Shown here piece after piece: positions 6,431-9,435 of a DNA stretch of 9,435 bases. How positions within the stretch are numbered: the first letter of the stretch is position 1; the number at the start of each line of letters is the position of its first letter. The notes below the pieces were generated by a model. The model was not told the DNA's origin. It worked only from the letters and a program-made list of their open reading frames with translations, and ran no database searches. This DNA comes from Solimonas sp040377605 (GTDB taxonomy: Bacteria; Pseudomonadota; Gammaproteobacteria; Nevskiales; Nevskiaceae), in contig JBEIOK010000108.1 in assembly GCA_040377605.1 (NCBI GenBank), forward strand, positions 1-9,435, read 5' to 3'. The position numbers and the translations under genes were made by a program.

Positions 6431-7369
6431 TCAGTGCGTGGTCGGCTGCAGGACCTGCTCGAGGCGTTCCAGCACGCCACGGGCCAGTTCGTCGGAACCG
6501 AACTTGGCGATGAAGCGGTCAGCACCCACCTTGCGCACCATGGCATTGTTGAAGAAGCCGGACAGCGAGGAATGCAACAGCACGTACAGCTCGCGCAGGC
6601 GCGGGTCGCGTCGGATTTCCGTCGTCAGCGTGTAGCCGTCCATATGCGGCATCTCGACATCGGAGATGACCATCAGCAGGCGTTCACCGATCGGGCCCTG
6701 CTCGGCCAGTGCCTGCAACTGGCGCAGCGCCTCGCGACCGTCGGCCACCTGGATCGACTCGACCCCGACCTGCTGCAGCACCTTGTCGATCTGGCTGCGC
6801 GCCACGCGCGAGTCATCGGCCACCAGCACCTTGAGCCCCCGGGCATCCAGCCCCTGCGCGGTGGCGAGTGTCGCCTCGCTGACCTCGGCCAGTCCGCCGC
6901 CGACCTCCGACAGCACCTTCTCGACGTCGATGATTTCCACCAGATGATCGTGGTGGCGCGTCAGCGCGGTGAGATAGCCCTCCCCGCTGCCCGCCGGTGG
7001 CGGCTCCAGCGCGGCAACATCGACATGCACGATGCGATCAACATGGCTGACCAGAAAGCCCTGCACCGTGCGATTGAACTCGGTCACGATCACATGCGCT
7101 GCCGGCGCGGTGCCAAGGCCGTCGCCCCCGATCGCCCGCTGCAGATCGATGACCGGGATCACGCGCCCGCGGATATCGGCGACACCCGACACATAAAGAT
7201 GTGACCCCGGCAGCGGCGTCAGCTGCGGGCTGCGGATCACTTCCTGCACCTTGAACACGTTGATGCCAAAAATCTGACGCGCACCGAGCCGGAACAGCAG
7301 CAGGGCCAGGCGATTGTGGCCGGCCAGCTGGGTGCTGCGGTCGATGCTTTCGAGGAGTCCGGTGGCCAT
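6431..7369 (-). CDS. cheV: Chemotaxis adaptor CheV (CheW domain plus response-regulator receiver)
   Basis: Cytoplasmic protein of 312 residues coupling chemoreceptors to CheA. The CheW-like domain covers about residues 18-155, with LLLFRLGARQIFGINVFKVQ, VSGVADIRGRVIPVIDL and LVEIIDVEKVL. The receiver domain covers about 179-307. It has the acidic pair D185/D186 in VADDS, phosphoacceptor D237 in ISDVEMPHMDG, S267/S268 in the switch position and K289 in IAKF, so all phosphorylation residues are intact. A GTG at 7405 would add 12 residues, but it lies inside the sigma-28 promoter. The family N-terminus (ATGLLESIDRSTQL) begins at ATG 7369, so that start is used. No clear ribosome site precedes it. 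Unlike Pseudomonas and Vibrio, no cheR separates it from flgB. Confidence 0.95.
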   Translation of the reverse strand: MATGLLESIDRSTQLAGHNRLALLLFRLGARQIFGINVFKVQEVIRSPQLTPLPGSHLYVSGVADIRGRVIPVIDLQRAIGGDGLGTAPAAHVIVTEFNRTVQGFLVSHVDRIVHVDVAALEPPPAGSGEGYLTALTRHHDHLVEIIDVEKVLSEVGGGLAEVSEATLATAQGLDARGLKVLVADDSRVARSQIDKVLQQVGVESIQVADGREALRQLQALAEQGPIGERLLMVISDVEMPHMDGYTLTTEIRRDPRLRELYVLLHSSLSGFFNNAMVRKVGADRFIAKFGSDELARGVLERLEQVLQPTTH

Positions 7370-7395
7370 GGCGGGTGCAGGTGGTCGTGTGGCTG

Positions 7396-7422
7396 CTATC
7401 GGCACCCTCCGGGCGATCTTGA
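7396..7422 (-). promoter_or_regulatory. Sigma-28 (FliA) promoter of cheV
   Basis: Minus-strand TCAAGATC, an 11-base spacer, then GCCGATAG matches the sigma-28 consensus TAAAGTTT-N11-GCCGATAA, with near-perfect -10 and exact spacing. Transcription should begin around 7389, about 20 bases before the cheV ATG. The same pattern precedes flgM. The motif is clear; FliA control is inferred. Confidence 0.8.
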
Positions 7423-7443
7423 GTGACGCGGGGCGTCCCTGCC

Positions 7444-7459
7444 TGGCACGGGCCTTGTA
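7444..7459 (+). promoter_or_regulatory. Sigma-54 (RpoN) promoter of flgA
   Basis: TGGCACG-GGCC-TTGTA matches TGGCACG-N4-TTGCA perfectly except for T at the -12 C. Counting 24 bases from the second G gives a start at about 7470, one base before the flgA ATG. The transcript would thus be leaderless or nearly so, and the ribosome-site-like AGGAAGG at 7459-7465 would lie upstream of the start of transcription. Confidence 0.78.
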
Positions 7460-7470
7460 GGAAGGCCCTC

Positions 7471-8169
7471 ATGAACCGACTTCCGAACCTGTGGTGGTGG
7501 CTGGCCCCGGTGCTGATCGCCTGCAGCGGCGTCGCGACGGCGCAAACCGCCGCATCGACGCCGCTGTCGCAGATCCAGGACAGTGCCCGCCGCGCCGTGC
7601 AGGTGCTCAGCGCGCCGGGCGTCGAGGTGACGGTCGATGCGCTCGACCCGCGACTCAAGCTGCCACTCTGTGCCGAGGCCCTGCTGACGCAGGCCACGTC
7701 ACCGCGTGGCGCCACGACCTCCGTGGCCGTGCGCTGCGAGGCGCCGACGCCATGGACGGTGTACGTGGCCGTGCGGCTGCGCGAGCTGCGCAAGGTGCCG
7801 GTGCTGACACAGGCCGTGATGCCCAACGAGATCGCCGAGGCGCGTCATTTCATGATGCAGCTGCGCGATGTCGCGTCGCTGCCGCAGGGCTACCTCGACG
7901 ACATCGACACCGCGATCGGCCAGCGCTTTCGCCGAAGCCTGCCGGCGAACGCCGTACCAGCGCCCGGCGATCTGTCGCCGCCGCGCTGGGTGCGCCGGGG
8001 CGATGCCGTGCAACTGATCAGCCGCGCCGGTCCGATCGAGGTGCGCGCCGAGGGCCGTGCTCTGGGTGACGGTCTGGCGGGCGGTCGCGTCCGCGTGGAA
8101 AACCTGCGCTCGCAGCGTGTGGTGGAAGGCGTGGTCAGCGCCCCCGGGCTGGTCGAGGTCCGGCTGTGA
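7471..8169 (+). CDS. flgA: Flagellar P-ring assembly chaperone FlgA
   Basis: Periplasmic protein of 232 residues that helps FlgI polymerise into the P ring around the rod. Residues 1-24 form a Sec signal peptide: MNR start, a tryptophan-rich hydrophobic core, and a GVATA cleavage region. The N-terminal FlgA domain has LDPRLKLPLCAEAL and AVRCEAPTPWTVYVAVRL. The SAF-type C-terminal domain has WVRRGDAVQLIS, IEVRAEGRALGDGLAGGRVR and VENLRSQRVVEGVVSAPGLV. GTG 7423 would extend the frame by 16 residues, but ATG 7471 is chosen for its signal peptide and AGGAAGG five bases upstream. It is divergent from cheV, with 101 bp between start codons, and is followed by flgM after 81 bp. flgI itself is not in this window. 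Confidence 0.94.
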   Translation: MNRLPNLWWWLAPVLIACSGVATAQTAASTPLSQIQDSARRAVQVLSAPGVEVTVDALDPRLKLPLCAEALLTQATSPRGATTSVAVRCEAPTPWTVYVAVRLRELRKVPVLTQAVMPNEIAEARHFMMQLRDVASLPQGYLDDIDTAIGQRFRRSLPANAVPAPGDLSPPRWVRRGDAVQLISRAGPIEVRAEGRALGDGLAGGRVRVENLRSQRVVEGVVSAPGLVEVRL

Positions 8170-8189
8170 GCGCCGACGCCCGCCACCCC

Positions 8190-8216
8190 TCAAGTTTTGC
8201 CGGTGATGGCCGACAA
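8190..8216 (+). promoter_or_regulatory. Sigma-28 (FliA) promoter of flgM-flgN-ycgR
   Basis: TCAAGTTT, 11 bases, GCCGACAA fits the sigma-28 consensus with exact spacing and one or two mismatches per box. Predicted start is near 8223, 28 bases before the flgM ATG. As FlgM is the inhibitor of sigma-28, this makes a negative feedback loop of the kind known in Salmonella and Pseudomonas. Confidence 0.85.
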
Positions 8217-8222
8217 CCCCCT

Positions 8223-8238
8223 CGGATGCTGCCATCCG
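8223..8238 (+). promoter_or_regulatory. Hairpin at the 5' end of flgM mRNA
   Basis: CGGATG-CTGC-CATCCG is a perfect 6-bp stem with a 4-base loop. It begins where the sigma-28 transcript is expected to start and ends two bases before the GGAG ribosome site at 8241-8244. There is no T-run after it, so it is not a terminator for flgA. A role in mRNA stability or in setting FlgM translation is possible. Confidence 0.5.
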
Positions 8239-8250
8239 CCGGAGTCCGCC

Positions 8251-8553
8251 ATGAGCATCAAGATCGATTCACCCCGCAGTCCTGTCCCCGTCTCGCGACC
8301 GACCGTCGCGGAGGCCGCGCCCGGCCGTGCAGCCGCGGCGGGCACAGGCCCCTCACCGGGCGACTCGGTCCGCCTGACCGACCAGGCGCGCCTGGCGCAG
8401 GCGCTGACGCAGGCCATGGCCTCGACCCCCGACGTCGATGCCGGTCGCGTCGCCCAGACGCGCGCGGCACTGGCCGAGGGCCGCTATCAGGTCGACGCTC
8501 CACTGGTCGCCGCCAAACTGCTGCGCTTTGAATGGGATCTGAGACCCGCATGA
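8251..8553 (+). CDS. flgM: Anti-sigma-28 factor FlgM
   Basis: Small cytoplasmic inhibitor of FliA (sigma-28), 100 residues. It is exported through the hook-basal body once the hook is complete, releasing sigma-28 for late genes. The first 38 residues are Pro/Ala/Ser-rich and probably unstructured, as is usual. The sigma-binding C-terminal half has DSVRLTDQARLAQALTQAM followed by DVDAGRVAQTRAALAEGRY and AAKLLRFE. ATG 8251 has GGAG six bases upstream. An in-frame TTG at 8197 would add 18 unlike-family residues and lies inside the sigma-28 promoter. The stop overlaps the flgN start as ATGA. Confidence 0.94.
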   Translation: MSIKIDSPRSPVPVSRPTVAEAAPGRAAAAGTGPSPGDSVRLTDQARLAQALTQAMASTPDVDAGRVAQTRAALAEGRYQVDAPLVAAKLLRFEWDLRPA

Positions 8554-9005
8554 ACACCCCCGCCGCCGCGCCGCTGAAACAGCTGCTGGCCTCGCATCTG
8601 CAAACCCTGCAGACCTTGCTGGTCACGCTGGAGCAGGAACGCGGCGCACTGGAGGCACAGGACGTGGACGTCCTGGAGCGCCTGACCGCCGAGAAGTCGA
8701 CGGCCGCCGGACAGCTGCGCGACCTGGGCCTGGCCCTGGAGCGGCTGCGCAGCAGCAGCACCACCGAGCCGATGGACCGCTGGCTTACGGCACACCCGCA
8801 GGGCGCCGGCGAGTGGCAACAGATCCGCGACATCGGCTCGCGCTGTCAGGCCGCCAATCGTGAGAACGCGGTGCATCTGGAGGCCCGCATGCGCCGCACG
8901 CGCGGCCGTCTGAACGCCCTGCGCGGCGACGACACCCCCGCACCGCTCTACGATCAGGCGGGCCCTGCCACCGGCTACACGCGGCGCCTGCTCGGTCAGG
9001 CATGA
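8550..9005 (+). CDS. flgN: Flagellar export chaperone FlgN
   Basis: Cytoplasmic chaperone of 151 residues for the hook-filament junction proteins FlgK and FlgL. It is mostly alpha-helical, with leucine/glutamate-rich segments at about residues 9-70 (LLASHLQTLQTLLVTLEQER) and 88-125 (ENAVHLEARMRRTRGRLNAL). The C-terminal tail is YDQAGPATGYTRRLLGQA, matching the family's usual YD..G......R.LG.A ending. The start at 8550 overlaps the flgM stop (ATGA) and lacks a strong ribosome site, so it is read by coupling. Sequence identity in this family is low; the call rests on length, helical pattern, tail motif and position after flgM. flgK and flgL are not in the window. Confidence 0.88.
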   Translation: MNTPAAAPLKQLLASHLQTLQTLLVTLEQERGALEAQDVDVLERLTAEKSTAAGQLRDLGLALERLRSSSTTEPMDRWLTAHPQGAGEWQQIRDIGSRCQAANRENAVHLEARMRRTRGRLNALRGDDTPAPLYDQAGPATGYTRRLLGQA

Positions 9006-9435
9006 ACACCGACGGCGCCCTGCCAGCCCTGCCGCTGACGCAGTCCAGCGCCCCGCAGACCCTGTGCGACCGCGCACCGATCCTGGCCCTGCTGAACCGG
9101 CTGAGGCGACATCACCGTCTGCTGTCTGCGCAGAGCATCGACCTACAGGGCGCCTACAGCACCCTCATTCTGAACATCGATGTGCAGAACCAGCTCCTGC
9201 ATCTGGACATGCTGCACCCGGAACCTCTCCACGCGTTCGCGACCGATGGCCCGCTGTGGCTGTGCGGGCGCATGGACGGCGGCCGGCTGCGCTTCCGCTG
9301 CCGTCTCAATGGCCTGGCGATTCACGATGAGGGTCCGGCCCTACGTGCCACGCTGCCGGACCAGATCGAACTGCACGAGCAGCGCCGCTCACGACGCCTG
9401 CCGATTCCGGAATCGCAGCACGGCCCACGAGCACA
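9002..9435 (+). CDS. ycgR: YcgR-like flagellar brake protein (PilZ), 5' part
   Basis: The first 144 residues are present and the gene runs off the window. The N-terminal part, about residues 24-120, resembles the YcgR N-domain: an early helix ILALLNRLRRHHRLL, then strands AYSTLILNID, LLHLDMLHPEPLHAF and GRLRFRCRLNGLAI. The segment ELHEQRRSRRLPIP contains the c-di-GMP-binding RxxxR motif of a PilZ domain (R128 and R132). The rest of the domain, including D/NxSxxG, is beyond the edge. Such proteins bind the flagellar stator or rotor and slow swimming when c-di-GMP is high. It is the third gene of flgM-flgN-ycgR, with an ATGA overlap with flgN. Confidence 0.82.
   Translation, partial: MNTDGALPALPLTQSSAPQTLCDRAPILALLNRLRRHHRLLSAQSIDLQGAYSTLILNIDVQNQLLHLDMLHPEPLHAFATDGPLWLCGRMDGGRLRFRCRLNGLAIHDEGPALRATLPDQIELHEQRRSRRLPIPESQHGPRA

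Noticed and set aside
5983..6546. Upstream extension of the flgC frame to 322 codons
   Set aside because: The extra part overlaps flgB and the cheV 3' end in another frame and lacks rod-protein resemblance; FlgC is normally about 134 residues.
6434..7204. Plus-strand open frame (256 codons) opposite cheV
   Set aside because: Antisense to cheV, whose domains and catalytic residues are intact; the product is His/Arg/Gln-rich and matches nothing.
7370..7405. GTG start for cheV at 7405
   Set aside because: It lies upstream of the predicted transcription start, touches its GGAGG without spacing, and adds residues not seen at the CheV family N-terminus.
1..9435. CRISPR arrays, insertion sequences, tRNA or rRNA genes, phage or toxin-antitoxin modules
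   Set aside because: No regularly spaced repeats, transposase motifs, terminal inverted repeats or recognisable RNA genes were found; almost all the sequence is explained by flagellar, chemotaxis and uptake genes.

Overview
The window is high-GC bacterial DNA (roughly two thirds G+C by eye), dominated by the early part of a flagellar gene cluster from a polarly flagellated gammaproteobacterium. The order ycgR-flgN-flgM-flgA (plus strand, read outward) divergent from cheV-flgBCDEF (minus strand), with no cheR between cheV and flgB, resembles Xanthomonadales/Nevskiales-type clusters. The presence of both sigma-54-like and sigma-28-like promoters fits the Pseudomonas/Xanthomonas style of flagellar hierarchy. 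The exact genus cannot be named from the sequence.

Layout. 1-326 (+): 3' end of an FMN-dependent alpha-hydroxy-acid oxidase/dehydrogenase. 338-371: hairpin plus T-run terminating the convergent gene. 390-2765 (-): TonB-dependent siderophore receptor of the Fiu/catecholate type with a Fur box at 2831-2849. 2907-6332 (-): flgF, flgE, flgD, flgC and flgB, tightly packed and transcribed as flgBCDEF from a sigma-54-like promoter at 6379-6394. 6431-7369 (-): cheV, preceded by a very good sigma-28 promoter at 7396-7422. 7444-7459 (+): a sigma-54 promoter directly in front of flgA (7471-8169). 8190-8216 (+): a sigma-28 promoter for flgM (8251-8553), followed by flgN (8550-9005) and a PilZ/YcgR-type flagellar brake gene (9002 to the window end), linked by ATGA stop/start overlaps.

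How it works together. The flgBCDEF genes supply proximal rod proteins (FlgB, FlgC, FlgF), the hook cap (FlgD) and the hook (FlgE). FlgA is the periplasmic chaperone for P-ring assembly. FlgM holds sigma-28 inactive until the hook is complete and FlgM is exported. FlgN chaperones the hook-filament junction proteins, the YcgR-like protein slows the motor at high c-di-GMP, and CheV couples chemoreceptors to the chemotaxis kinase. The promoter assignments suggest that structural genes are made under sigma-54, while cheV and flgM-flgN-ycgR are boosted or driven late by sigma-28.

I see no wholly novel system. The points most worth checking are: the flg operon stopping after flgF, with an iron-uptake receptor where flgGHIJKL would be expected; the flgA sigma-54 promoter lying so close to the start codon that its transcript would be leaderless; GT instead of GC at -12 in both sigma-54 sites; and 5'-terminal hairpins abutting the Shine-Dalgarno of both flgB and flgM.
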